DNA of 64,000 nt from Pseudocercospora fijiensis CIRAD86 (Eukaryota > Ascomycota > Dothideomycetes > Mycosphaerellales > Mycosphaerellaceae). Of the stretch, positions 20,781-33,329 are shown piece by piece. A program made the position numbers and the translations under genes. Below the pieces are notes generated by a model. It was given only the letters and a program-made list of their open reading frames with translations. It did not search any database and was not told the origin of the DNA. Every line of letters starts with the position of its first letter. Positions within the stretch are counted from its first letter, which is position 1. The stretch spans positions 373,616 to 437,615 of the forward strand of contig NW_006921533.1 of NCBI RefSeq assembly GCF_000340215.1. The letters are read 5' to 3'.

Positions 20781-21844
20781 TCAAACCCCCACCCACCCAT
20801 CACTCCCCCTCCCCAAAAGGCCCAAAACCCCCACCCCACCCCTCTCAACAACAAACTCCTCCAACGGACTAGGGATCGCCCTTTCATCCGCAAAACTTTT
20901 AAAACTCTCCCAATTCACACAACGTCTTTGATGCCGCGTAAATCCATGCAAACCAGTCGGAGCTTCGGCGTCCCAGACCACCGTATTCAACGTAAGGTCT
21001 GGTTTACACATGAGACCTTGGCGGAGGACTGAGAGGCAGTGTTCTGGAATAGAAGAGCGAAGGTTAGGATTAAGATGAGGGTGTATGAGGGTATGATATG
21101 AGGAGGGTGGTTGGATGTGTGGAGGCTTACTTACCCCAATGTGGAAGCGTCAAACGACCAGAGTTCAAGAGGTCGGGGTAATGGGATTGATGGTGCATTT
21201 GGTATATACGTTTCTAGACGAATGACCAACTATCATTAGCCTTTAACTTCTATGGAAGGGTGATTGTGTTGATGAGGTATTTACCAAACAATGCAGTTGA
21301 TGGAAAACTTCAAAATATCCCACATAACCCTCGGAATTTTTTAATTTGACGGAGGTTTTGTTCATGGTTTGCATTTCGCGTTTGGAGATTTCGACCATGC
21401 TTGGTGCGAGGAGGTTAGACCATGCTTCATCGACTTCCCGTCGAGGTAAACCCAGGAACGGACTGTCTTTTGGTTCGAGATCGAGGGTTCGGAGTTCGTG
21501 TTTGATGATGGAGTGGGCAGGAGCTGTGAGGTCACACGGATGTCAGTTGAAGTCGAGGAATTCCGATATGATATGTTCTAGTTCTACTCACAGTATGGGT
21601 CTTCGACTTCATCTCCGGCCAAGGGTACATGTACTTTGCTTGTTGAGCTTGGAACTTCGCTATAGGTATTGAGAACGAAGAGTCCGACATTGGCAGCGAT
21701 GAATGCCGCGTGGATAACGAAGAGGATGTAGTGGAATGTGCTCGAGTTGGTCCATGTTCGTCGTTTCGGAGGGTTTTGCGGAACGTATTGCTCGTCGACG
21801 GGTTCAAGAAAAGGTTTCTCTTCATCGTGCTTGGTAGTCGCCAT
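20781..21844 (-). CDS. UstYa-like (DUF3328) oxidase
   Basis: Four exons: 21592-21844 (ATG at 21844), 21285-21523, 21135-21213 and 20781-21043, with donors GTGAGT, GTAAAT and GTAAGT; 277 residues. A charged head (EEKPFLEP) precedes a membrane helix around residues 35-58. The lumenal domain opens DPYSPAHSIIKHE. Family motifs are intact: HQLHC at 159-163 and, across an exon junction, HWEHC at 189-193, followed by LRQGLMCKPDLTL and RRCVNWESF. The predicted role is oxidative tailoring or cyclisation of a peptide, anchored in the secretory membrane system. Intron 1 splits the same PYS codon as in the gene at 15277-16097, so the two are true homologues. It sits 230 bp from the end of a MULE transposon. 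Confidence 0.9.
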
Positions 21845-22199
21845 GATTGTTGATGAGGAGTAGCAGTAATTGATCGATTGATGATTGACTCGTGCAATAC
21901 TCTGGTCTGGACAACAACGTGGGTGGTACAAGATCATATGCAATGCACTCGTGGCTCTTAGGATACTTGCTCCTCCATGAGTTTCCAACTATACCTTGGC
22001 CATCCTCTTGTGACGCCAACGGATCTGCTCCAACAATACATGCAGGGCACACCATTTGGCAAACCGTATAATACCTAAAGCGCTAGGATACGCTACGCCG
22101 GCAAGTTCCTGCCGCAGCGGACTCGGTGAGATATAGAAGTCCGCGCCGTAGTATACGTGACTATAGAAAACGTGATCTCGTCGTCGCTACGCGTCGTAG

Positions 22200-24330
22200 T
22201 TGCTAGGTCGACCGTAGTAGCAGTAAGAGTAGTAGTGCGATTTCCGCTAGTATACTAAAGGTCGATAGTAAGAGGTCGTACGGTCGCAATTTAATAGATT
22301 TCGCACTGTTTTAAAAGACTTTAACGACCCCGCATTCTCTACTAATAGATACTAGGTATATTACTAGAAATATAGCTAAAGTTTGTTAGCAAAACAGCGG
22401 TATAGCTAAATCTAAGGTATTATTTATGTTGTAGTAGAAATATATATAGAAGTATTACTTATAGACTATAGACTTAATAGATCTGTATAGTAGGCGCGCC
22501 TATTAATACCCTAGTAGTATATAATACTATAGTTGTCGTAGAACAAGCCTATAGGCAGAGGTGCGAGCTAGTACTACTACTGCTACTATTAGTTAGAGGG
22601 CAGCGCAATACTATATAGAATACTAGGCGCGATTTAAGTCGCGTTTCTATACAAATTTATATAGACATTCGCGTTAACTAGCGCTAGCGGCGTTCGCTAA
22701 GGTATTGTCGCGTTCTCTATCGCAATCTTAGGCTCCTACCTCGCGTTCTTACTCTTCCTCTTACTACTACTACTACCCTACGCCCTCCGCTTATTCTTAC
22801 TCTTGCCGACTATCGCGTCTACGGCGGTCGCGTTAATAGTAATATTTTAGTTAATAATCGGACGGCAGAAGGACAATAGTATTTCTAGAGGTATAGGAAG
22901 TTGTAATAGTATAGGATTCGCGCGCGCGGTAAGGTTAATCTTAGCGCCGGTCGTAGTATTATTATAGTCGTCTACTAACAGCGATAAGGCGCGTTATCTT
23001 AACTCGCCGCTAATATTGTAGACAAGACTAATAAAGTTGTTAATAACGCGGTCGCGACGAGGACTATCGAGCGGCTTACCTTTAGTAGTTAGTCGCTCTT
23101 TAATCTTATATAGCAGTTGTCGCATATTATTATAAAGCTTACAGAATTGAAGCTAGTAAGTAGGTACGGTCGTATAGTCGCAATTTGAGGGCGCGGTTAG
23201 CGTACGAAGGTTATTATAACAGTTAAGTCTACCGTCGTTAAATATAGCTATCTAGCGGTCGTAATTACATGTCTTAATTAGCCTGTATTCTATTGCTTTA
23301 TAAGCGGACTAAATATAGCGATAAAGGACACTATTTTAACGGAAGAATTTGTAGTCGCAGGTTAGGTCGTCGGATATAGGCTTCTACTTATAATATACCT
23401 CCGGATCTTCGGCGTAGTTAATCTTAGCGCTAATTACCTACTAAAGCTTCTACGGAAGTCGTAGAAAGAAGTAGGCAATCTCGTTACTATCGGTTGTCCG
23501 TAGATAGACCTTCGTACGCGCTACGAAGGCATCGTTATCGGCTCGAAGGTCGTATTTAGCTAACTTCTTAATCACTCGCATTGCCGTCCCTTTAAGTATA
23601 TAATCGCGCTTTATAATAGCCTTAAACTCGCCGTATTTAAGCACTAAATGCTAGCCTTCGAGCTAGTTAGTATTTAATATCTGTTCGACGACGGTAGGCG
23701 CGCTAGAGACAGCGCAACGATAGTGCTTACAAATTAGCGCTATATTGTCTTCAAGCTCTTTCTATAAATAGCGGAGGTCTAACTAATAGTCGTCGTCGTC
23801 GCTCTCTAGTACGAGGGTGCTATCTTTACGCGTAGCGCGTAGAAGACTCGCCCTTACTAAATTAAGTAACTCGAGAGCGCCTTTACGGCTTCTTCTCGAG
23901 AAGGCGAAGGCATATAGGTACCGCTTCGTATCTGTATATTTCTCGCTCTTAAATCGCTTATCTAACGTCCGTTTAATATATATATAGTAAAGAAGGTACT
24001 TTATAGTAGGAAACGCGATTGTAATAGTACGCTGCTCTGCCGCCGAGTCGTCTATAAGGAAGAAGATTACTATCTAACTATAGTCGTTTAGATTAGTAGC
24101 ATCGACCGTCTAGGCTTGTATTTGCTTTAGCGCCGCGGCGACAATATTACCGTCGTTAGTCTTCGTAAGGAAGAACGCGACCTATCGTAGAGAGCCGTAT
24201 TTGTCGCGTACTATAAGGGTATAGAGCTACTAGCCTAGATAGTTAGAATTATGCGTCGCGTCTATCTGCACTAAAACACGACTACGTAAAATTCCTAAGC
24301 TATATTTTAATACAAATACGAGTATAGTAG
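22200..24330 (-). pseudogene. MULE transposase relic, catalytic and C-terminal part
   Basis: Minus-strand frames, broken by TAG codons, carry VQIDATHNSNYLG, YLYTLIVRDKYGS, VAFFLTKTNDGN and IFFLIDDSAAE. These are the first catalytic Asp and following strands of the MULE DDE domain. Further on is an undamaged stretch (23450-23644) with EFKAIIKRDYILKGTAMRV. The far C-terminus is too damaged to delimit. The domain is joined to the part at 36667-38150 once the Gypsy insertion is removed. Confidence 0.7.
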
Positions 24331-24610
24331 TATTAGCTAGTAACTGGCCCTATATACCTAGGCTGAGTTTTAAGCCTATATAAGAGGCCTCCTTCTGCAT
24401 TGTAGATAGAGCACTAACCTCGTATAGCACATTGTTTATATTACACTTCCATAATGCCTATATTGTAGGGCTCTAGTTATTAGCCTAAGCAACCGTCTTG
24501 TTATCCTATTATACTAAACATAGCTGCCTATATTGCTATAGGTTATATTACCCTCGGTAGCCTATACTATTACTATAGGTAGTAGTAGTGGTTTTGGTTT
24601 CCGTCCTTTA
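24331..24610 (+). repeat. 5' LTR of the Gypsy element
   Basis: 280 bp, starting TATTAGC and ending CCTTTA (TG..CA expected before RIP). It matches the 3' LTR over its full length with 16 differences counted by eye, all C/T or G/A. Confidence 0.9.
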
Positions 24611-25449
24611 TTAGAGCCGAAGGTAGGGCCATCTCTTTATATCTAATAGGTTCGGGTATGTTAAAGGTAGTCTCTAGGCACGAATAGCTATAACTAAAGC
24701 GAGGGCACGATAAGAGCCTACGATACGGACGATACCGAAGTATCTTAAGGGGCTATTACGACAAGCAGAGAAACCTCTTAACGAGGGCATTACTTTGACC
24801 CCGAAAAGCTACAAACCCTTAGGACTGTTACAGCTTAGGGCCTAGTCTATAGCTATAGCTAGCTTCTAAGGACTCGGCTCCGGGTCGAAGACCTATTTAG
24901 CACCGCTTGCTCGAGATAAGCCCCGCCTAAGGAGGAGATAGACTAATTACCTATCGGCCTTGCTTGGTTTGCTAAGACTATTAATTAATAGCAAATACGG
25001 ATTGTAGGTCGGATAGCCGGGGAGTCCCCTATTAATCGGGTAGGGCGTTCCTAGATTCGCAGCCTCGCTTAGACAGTACTTAGCCTTCTACTAGAAAAAG
25101 AAGGCTACCGCCCCCCCCGCCTAGCTAAAGGAGATACGAGCTAGTTTCTAGGATCTAGGTATAAATAGAGATTGCAGTCTCTCCCTCCGAGCGGCTTTTG
25201 TCTAAAATCTACTAAACTAAGCTCCTAGAGGTAGTTAAGCGACCCCTAGGAGGCTAAATCCTAATGCTACCCTAGGGGTAATACTAGGAGAAACAGCCTA
25301 ATATACTACTCTCTCGCATAGCAATATCACAATAAACTAAACAGACTAAAGTTACTAAAAACATATTTATATAGCATTCTATTTCAACTTTATATAGCAT
25401 TCTATTTCAACTTTATATAGTATTCTATTTCAACTATTTTATAACAATC
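24611..25449 (+). other. Leader region of the Gypsy element
   Basis: Non-coding stretch between LTR and gag. It has a TATAAATAG box at about 25160 followed by a C/T-rich segment, which looks like a promoter separate from the LTR, and ends in an imperfect 29-bp palindrome (25260-25288). No primer-binding site could be assigned. Confidence 0.4.
25260..25288. repeat. Imperfect palindrome, copy 1 of 5
   Basis: Core GCTACCCTAGGGGTA flanked by CCTAAT and ATACTAGG; marks the border between the leader and gag. Confidence 0.7.
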
Positions 25450-27000
25450 GAATAAGCTCTAGCTCTAGCGAAAACGAACATCGAGAATTAGCGGAATCCT
25501 CTAAATCCGAAAACGCCCCTAATCCTATTAACGAAGAAATTAGGCGGCGACTAGTTAATATAAGTAAGCCTCCTACGCCCTCTACGCTAGAGGCGCTCTA
25601 TACTGTCCTTATAAAAATAATAGAGAAGCAAACTAAGCTTCTCCGTTAAAACAAGCGTCGCCCGCTAGAGCTAGGGAGTAGGGCAAATCCCCTATTCGAA
25701 GGGTAGAACGCTATAGCATATGTTAAGCGCTTTAAGGAAGGCTTAGTTAATTACGAGCTTAATAGAGAATCCGACTAGTACAAGATTCGGTCCTTTACGA
25801 GGACTACCTCCTCTAAGCTTTACCGAACCCTTAAAACCCTAGTTAGCTACCTAGAAAAGGACGACAAGTCTAATACTAACTAGGAGACCTTTAAGATAGC
25901 CTTTATAAGGGAGTATCGGGAGCGCGATAGCCGTCGTATTAAAGGCAGTCGTACGTAGCTCGAGTCCCTCTGCTTAGTAAGGCGCACTAAGGATAACGAC
26001 CTAAAGGGGTATATCCGCGAGTTTGTCGAGTTAGCGGATAGCATCGAACAGAGTAACCTCGAAAACTCTTAGAGAACAAGGCTGCTCCTCTAAGGGTTGC
26101 TATAGCCTATAGCTTAGCGTATCTTCCGTCGCTATAAGCTTAGCGAGGCCGATCCTAAGAGCTTTAGGAAGTACAAAGAGGTCCTAGTGTATGTTAAGGC
26201 CGATATTAATAGCATAGCCGATACGAGGAAGTTCATCTACGGCGAAGACCGGAATAACCTAGCGTAGGTTAGGAAAGAAGCCTTAGTAAGCAAGGGACCT
26301 AAGTTCCTTCCTAAATCGTAAAGTAGTCCTAAGACCGTAACTCCTACTGTTACTAAGCACTCTTAAGATGTCGCGGACTTGGCTAAATCCCTAGCCTAGC
26401 TAAACCTGAATACGAAAGCATTATAGCGAGTTAGGGAGGTTATTAATGCTACTATACTAGGCGATATACTACTAGTCTACTAGGTTTCAGATCCTAACTA
26501 CCCTAAAGCACCTTTAGTAGATGTCTACGCTATGCGGAAGATCTATTCTAACTTAGATAGCAAGTGCTAGATATATAGCGGGTTTAAGTATGTCTAATCG
26601 TCCTACCCTATCTAGAAAGAGCTTCTTAAAAGGAAGCTTATTATGCAAGTGAATAGCCGATTCTACTATATAGACACCGGCGACAAGATTGATTTCGAAT
26701 AGGATCGGAGAGCCCCGAAGCTGCCTTAGCTAAAGACCCTTCTAGAAAAGAAGTATAGCGGCAAGATCGAGTTTAAGGACACTAGGAATAGTACCCTCGC
26801 CGCTATTACTAAACGAGAAACTTAGAAGGTTAGGGTAAAACAGGTTAAGGAGCGAAGCAGTAACGGTACTACTAAGCCTATTAAAGTCAACTTTGTTTCT
26901 TAGGATCCGGACGCAGTTACTAATGTTTACGCGGTTACTAAGAATAGTGTAGATGTCTACGCTGCTATACGGTCTTAGACCTAGTCCTAAAACAAGGGCA
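25450..27000 (+). pseudogene. Gypsy gag relic
   Basis: The frame includes a Ser/Glu-rich head, LEALYTVLIKIIEKQTKLL, then a capsid-like section with YIREFVELADSIEQSN and KYKEVLVYVKADINSIADTRKF. Breaks are TAG or TAA where Gln or Trp is expected. No zinc knuckle could be read with certainty. Confidence 0.6.
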
Positions 27001-30000
27001 AGAGCCCTTAGAACCCTACTCGCCCTAGTACGGTAGCCCCTACTAGGGTACTAAAGAATAAGGCGGCCGACAAGGCTAAGCAATAGCGAGAGTTAACCGC
27101 TAAAACTAAGACTCTCTAGATAGCTACGGACCGCGCTACCCGATCTAGCACCGTACCTAGCACCCTACCTATAGAAAGCCTAGTCGTCCTAGAGACTCTA
27201 GAGGTCGATATAGAGGATATTACTACCGACATTAGTAGTACCCTAGGCCTAGCTAACCTACCTGCCTACAAACGGAAGTTATCCGACCTAAAGAGCTTTC
27301 GCTTTAATAGGTACATAAAAAAGTATAGTACTAGCCTAGCTAACTCCTTAGACACAAAGGCAAACGCTCTCTTCTAGGCTTTATAGTTCCTAGACCTTAA
27401 ATCTAATGTATCTATAGGAGAGCTACTAGTATACGGTTTGCCTACTAACCTATTCTAGAGCCGAATCCCTAACGATGCTATCTTTATAAAAGACCTCGCT
27501 ACCCTCCGAAGGAAACAGGGACGAGAAGACTATATCGACGTCTCTTCCCTATAGTTCCTTCCTAAATTTTCAGATACCTAAGAGTTAGTAGAAGGCGAAT
27601 CGGTAACCTACGAGAACTAAGAGACTATCGATAATGCTAACGAAGAGGGAGTTAAGGAGATAGGCCGAGGGGATAGTAATAATCCCGACCCTACTCTAGT
27701 TTTAGTCTCTATTAAGGCTGTCCGGTTTACTAGCTAACAAATCGGTCGAGTAGGACCTCCTCGACCTAAGGAACTTTATTCTATCCCTAATAATATAGAC
27801 CTTTCCGCAGTTACCCGTTCCTTCGCCGTCGTTCCCGCTATCTATATTCAAGTTACTATCGGGAGCTATAGTTAATAGATACTAGCAATGCTTAATAATA
27901 GTTCGGAGTCACTTATTATAAGTAAGCGTTAGGCTAAACAACTTAGGCTACTAATAAACAGAGATATTTCCCTAGGTATATAGGGAGTGAATAGAGAGGT
28001 TGCGCTAGTAGGTGCTTGCTATAATATTATAGTAGACGCCTTCGGCATATGCTTTTCCTTTACCTTCTAGATCGCCGCCGACCTAAACACGCTAATTATT
28101 CTAGGTCGGCTATAGTCTCGCATAACTCGTAGTATCTAGCGCAACTGCGACGATAGTTCCTAGGAGGGAACTATTACTAACTAGAAGGGCAACCGAGTCG
28201 TATTTACTAGTTATATCGGCAACACTAGCTACAAGTCCTACGAGGATATCCTTGCTACTTCTAGACGGTCTTCGGGAAACGCTATAGCGCGGTTATAAGA
28301 CCGGCAATCTGCGCTATAAGTTAGTATAGCTTAAATAGGTTATTTCTAGAAGTGCGCCGCTCCGTACATTAAGGCAAGTTTCTAGGTTCTATACTAAGAA
28401 GACGAGTGCTCGAAGCGATAGCGAGTATAATATAACGACTACCTATACCTACTATACGAGTTAAGGTAATAATACTATCTTATACGTCGTCGCTAGAGGC
28501 ATTACTACCGGACGCGGGTCTACCCGAACTAACTAATTAGAGCGCGAGTCTAATGCTACCCTAGGGGTATTATTACGAATCTAACGTTTTCGCCGGCGTT
28601 ATAAATTAGGACTACTAGTTGCATACCTATCGACTTAAGGAAACTTCTAAAGAGGTTTACGCGCTGTTTTGTTACGCTAATCTCTAGGCCTAGCGACAAA
28701 GGGAGAGAGCTCGGGTTCGACAATCGATTAGTATACATACCCTATATAAGAGGGTAGCTAACAAGATTAAGCCCGTAAAGGGCAGCGTATATATTACCGA
28801 TAGGTCTAATCCTAGCGGGAATCCTAACTAGCGATAAAAGTGCCTTAATTAGGAGGCGACACTACTACCTAGGGATAGTCCGTACGATTAGAAGTATATT
28901 ACTAAAAAGTTTTCTACTATCCCTAGGGGGTTAAGGCTAATAGAGGAGAGGCTTGCGAAAATCAAACCTAGTATCGAGCTTTCGGATCGTAAACTAGATT
29001 TACTATACGAGCTTCTATACAATCGCGAGGCCGTATTAGCATATAACTTTACTTACCTAGGTAGAATAAATCCGGAGGTTGCGCCTCCGTAGAAGATCCG
29101 AACGATCGAGTATAAGCCTTAGGCCTACCTAGGTTTTAAGCTAAACCTAAGCCTACGAGGTATAGTTAAGGATATAATACGACAGCGTGTAAAGGCTAGC
29201 ACCTTAGAACCTTCCTATGCCTCGTATCGCAATCTATACTTCCTAGTTTAGAAGAAGACAGCTCCTAGGGAACTAAAGAAGTACCGCCTAATTAACGCTA
29301 TATAAAAGTTTAATACGGTTACGATTAGAGATACTAACCTTCCTCCGGAGACTAATAGGTTCTCGGAAGCCTTTGCTAACTGTGTTGTAGCCTTACTAGT
29401 TAACGTTTTCTCGGGCTACGACCAAATTCCTCTCTACCCTAACAGCCGGGACCTTACTAGTTTCGAGACACCTCTTAGGCTATATAGACAAACTACCCTT
29501 CCCTAAGGGGCAACCAACTCCGTAGCCTAGTTCGTTCGCATTATAAACTAAGTCCTCGCGGCCTATATCTCCTATATAGCGATGCCTTTCCTCGACGATA
29601 TCGGTATTAAGGGCCCTAAAACCAGGTACGATAATAAAGAAGTAGAGCCTAGCATCCGTAGGTTCTTTCTCGAACACATTTAGAACCTCGATAGTGTCCT
29701 CTACGACCTAGAGCGAGCTAACCTAACGGTATATAGGGAGAAGCTTTAGCTCCTATACAAACGAATAAACATTATCGGGTTTGTAACTAATAAGAACAGC
29801 CGCTATCCTAATAATGCACGGGTCCTAAAGATAGTGTCCTAGCCGGATCCTACCTATTAGAAGGATGTCCGAACCTAGCTTAGAGTAGTCTCCTACTTCC
29901 GTATCTAGGTCGAGAACTTTATATTAGTATACAAGCCCTTATACGCCTTACTTAAGAAGGATGCTAAATTCGAATAGACCTCTGTTTACTAAGCGGCTAA

Positions 30001-32298
30001 GGACACGGTAACTAAGGCGCTCGTTAGCGTACCTATACTAACATCTATTGACTACTTAGAGGGTGCGGGTTTGATAATTGTTGCTATCGACTCGAGCGGG
30101 GAAGGCTATAGCGAGATACTAATATAGTGTAACCGTAAGGAGCTATCCTTGCGTTATCCTATTAGGTACGACTCCGGACTATAGAAACCGATCGAGGCCC
30201 GATACGATACTAGTAAGCGAGAATGCCTTAGAGTCTATAAGGCTCTTAAGAAGTTCCGACTATAGCTCTTTAGTATATTCTTTCGTCTAGAAATCGATGC
30301 TTAGACGCTAGTCTATTAGCTTAACCGTATAGCCTCCGACCTACTAAACTCTACGATAGCTCGGTAGGTTGCCTAGATCTATTTGTTTAACTTCGACGTC
30401 TTCTACGTTCCTAGTAAGAAGCATACTAGACCGGATAGCCTTTCTAGAAGGCCCGCTATAGAAGAGGATATCGCCGAGATAATAGAAGAAGAGGATGTCG
30501 ATACGGTAATTAACCGTACCTTCTTCGCTACCTTCTATATTAATGCTATACTAGCGATTACTAGGCCTACTGCTAACGACTAACCTAGCGACTAATCTAG
30601 TAACTAGCCCGACGAGAGCCCTACTACTAACGGTAACGACTAGACTAAAGCTAAGGCGGATAAACTAGAGAGGGATGATATCCTTAATAGGGTCTACTCC
30701 GACGACTCCTATTATATCGCCTACTTCCTAACCTATACGAAGAAAGCGCCTGCTCTATTAAAGAGTTAATACCGTCGGGTTATTCGCTATTCTCGACGAT
30801 TCCTAGTTAAAGATCGAATCCTTTAGCGACAAACGATAGTTAATATACCTCTCTAGCGTATTATTAACGACCTAGCAGCCCGATAAGAGATCCTTCGTTC
30901 CGTTTACGATAAGCTCGGCTACCGGGCGGCGGAGGGTACCTTCGATGTCCTTCGTCGGTGCTACTAGTAGGACGGCGTATAGGCTAATGTCTCCCGTTAC
31001 TATAAGAGCTGTCCTAAGTGCAATTTTAGGAATAGCTACCGACGTCTAGGAGAGCTACGTATTCCTATAGCCTAATTAGTCGGGGAGCGATAGTACGGCG
31101 ATAGTGTCTATCTTAGCCGCAATAATAGCTTATATATTATTCGAGAGGGTCTTTCTCGATAGCCGGAGGCCTATTATTTCTATAAGGGCTGCGGCGCTAT
31201 TAATGCTCGTAATATAGCTACCTTCCTATTTAAAGATCTGTTTTGCCGCTAGGGAACACCTTACGAGATTATCTTAGACAACGCTACGAACAATATAGCT
31301 AAAGAAGTTTAAGCGCTACTTATTTCGTATAGGGCGAAAAACGTTCGTATCTCCCTATACTATCCCTAGTCGAATGCTATTGTTAAGCGTAGCTATCGGT
31401 CTTTAATCGATGCCCTATCTAAGATAACTAATAGAGGGGACAGGTCCGTTCCTATTTCTACCCGCGTTCTAGCCCTTCTCTAGGCGGATCGAACTACTAT
31501 TATCGACACGACTAGACTTACGCTAGTAGAGCTTATAATTAAGAGGGACGCCGTTCTTCCTATTAAGTTGTCCTATCGCACGTATAGCGTTTACGATTAG
31601 GGGTCTGTTCGTACTAGGGCAGATCTCCTTGCCCTACGCGCTAAGGCTCTTAAGGATATAACGACTACTTCTTAGGAGGGACTTGCTCGATAACGTCGCC
31701 TTCGTAAGGAGGCTAAGTAGTATTTCGACGACTATAATACTATTAACTAGGAGCCTCTAAAGGTTAGCGATATAGTCCTCCTATACCGGTCGGAGCTAGA
31801 ATATAGTTACTCCTATAAGCTAGCCTTTAAATAGAAAGGGCCTTATAGAGTATAGGAGGTCCTTTACGATAGTTCTACGTACCGACTTTAGGAACTTAAT
31901 AGTGCTACCTTAAAGCACTCGCACCCCCGGGCTAACCTAAAGAAGGTCGTCGAGTTAAGAGAGCCTACCTATCCTCCCTCGACCGAGGAGGAAGTTAATA
32001 CCTCTATAGACCCTCTACCGACCTTAGATACCTATCGAGAGGAGGATCCTACCGCGATTATAGATCCTATTCTGCCCGACAACTATACGTATCTCTAGAT
32101 ACATCTTAGTAAGCTATTAGGAATAACTTATAAACAAAGGGAGGGTTATATACGTATTAATTACGCGTAGAGTATTTCCGATATTAATTCCGATAGTAAA
32201 CTAGACTTCTAGCTATCTAACTCTAACTCCGAGGAGGAGCTCGACTAGTCTAGCGACGAAGACCGCCTAGAATTATAGCTAGATCCCGAGACTAAATG
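27001..32298 (+). pseudogene. Gypsy pol relic: protease, RT, RNase H, integrase
   Basis: In order: aspartic-protease-like part at about 27840-28150; reverse transcriptase at about 28950-29850 with KYRLINAI, ANLPPE-type NLPPETNRFSEAFA, VFSGYDQ and the catalytic FLDDIGIKGP; RNase H at about 30050-30580 ending FYVPSKKHTRPDSLSRRP; integrase at about 30880-31660 with LGYRAAEGTFDVLRR, SCPKCNF and a LDNATNN segment. Stops are almost all TAG at Gln/Trp positions. The last 600 bp encode an acidic tail (SNSNSEEELD). An ORF at 32296-32547 beyond it is a hydrophobic chance frame. Confidence 0.85.
28550..28577. repeat. Imperfect palindrome, copy 2 of 5
   Basis: AATGCTACCCTAGGGG followed by TATTATTACG, identical in its core to copy 5. 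It lies between the protease and RT parts. Confidence 0.7.
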
Positions 32299-32542
32299 AT
32301 TGCTTATCTTTCCCTACCTCTACTACGTTGTTTTCCTTGCCTTCTCCGCGCTATTAATATAGTACCGCCCTATAGCTTTAGTCCTTACTACTTGTTCCTA
32401 CGGATATTAATGCTTATAGTTATTGCCCTCTTTTGCTTTTGCTTTGTCTATTGTATTGCTCTTTTACCTTCGATTAATATTGCTATAACTTTATTCCTTT
32501 GCTTTTGTTTTTCCTTAGATAGAACTATACGAGGCGTGTTTT

Positions 32543-32571
32543 CCTAATAATACCCCGGGGGTAGTATTAGG
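32543..32571. repeat. Imperfect palindrome, copy 3 of 5
   Basis: ATACCCCGGGGGTAGTAT core with CCTAATA / TTAGG arms; nearly perfect dyad, placed just after pol. Confidence 0.7.
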
Positions 32572-32988
32572 AAGATAGCCGAACCTAACCCCTCTACCCT
32601 TCTAGGACTACTTCCCTCTAGATTCCTAGACTCTAGCAACCTTCCTTAAGTAATAACGACAATAAGATACTCTACTAGAGGATGTTCCTGCCCTAATTAG
32701 TACTAGCTACGTAGGATACTAAGAAAGGGAGGATCCCTCTCCCTTCCTAGCCCTTAGATAGATACAGCAACCTAGGCCTATAGCCTCTAAGAATAGGGAC
32801 CTTAGGCTATTAAGCTTAGTGTTTAGAAGAAGGAAGAAGGTAAACGTATAGACTACCTTTACGTGCTTGCTAATATAAAAGGTAATGCTGCATCTATAAC
32901 GGTAGTGCTATAGGCTAACGCATCGGCGAATTAGCTACGCTAGGCCTAGGCGGCTTGCTCCTCGTCGCCGAGCATCTCTAGAGAAAAG

Positions 32989-33015
32989 CTAATACTACCC
33001 CGGGGGTGTTATTAG
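32989..33015. repeat. Imperfect palindrome, copy 4 of 5
   Basis: AATACTACCCCGGGGGTG core with CT / TTATTAG arms, 446 bp after copy 3. The segment between copies 3 and 4 has no coding frame. Confidence 0.7.
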
Positions 33016-33329
33016 TCCCGCTAGCTTTACTACTATAGATTTCTACTAAGCACTCGAACTAACTAGTTATATTTCGAGTGCGCGAGAGTCTACGATAGCT
33101 AAAGGTTAATAAAGGCGCGCAGTCGCTACTAGCAATTAGCTAGATCGATTGTCAAACTTTAGCCTGCCCTAATAACAAAGAGGTCTCGTATATAGCTTTA
33201 CTTTTATATACAGCCGTTATCCGTTTGCTTTACCGGCGCGGAATATATAGACTACGTTACCTTCGTACTATATTTAAAGCGAGCTTCCTAAGCTCCTTCT
33301 TCTACTCGATTACTAACTAACTCGCTACT

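Noticed and set aside
23450..23644. Uninterrupted minus-strand ORF of 64 codons taken as a separate gene
   Set aside because: It is a chance stop-free stretch of the RIP-broken MULE transposase.
32296..32547. Hydrophobic plus-strand ORF inside the Gypsy element
   Set aside because: Built from a pyrimidine-rich stretch (Leu/Phe/Ile codons); no start context, lies after the pol stop, not a believable envelope gene.
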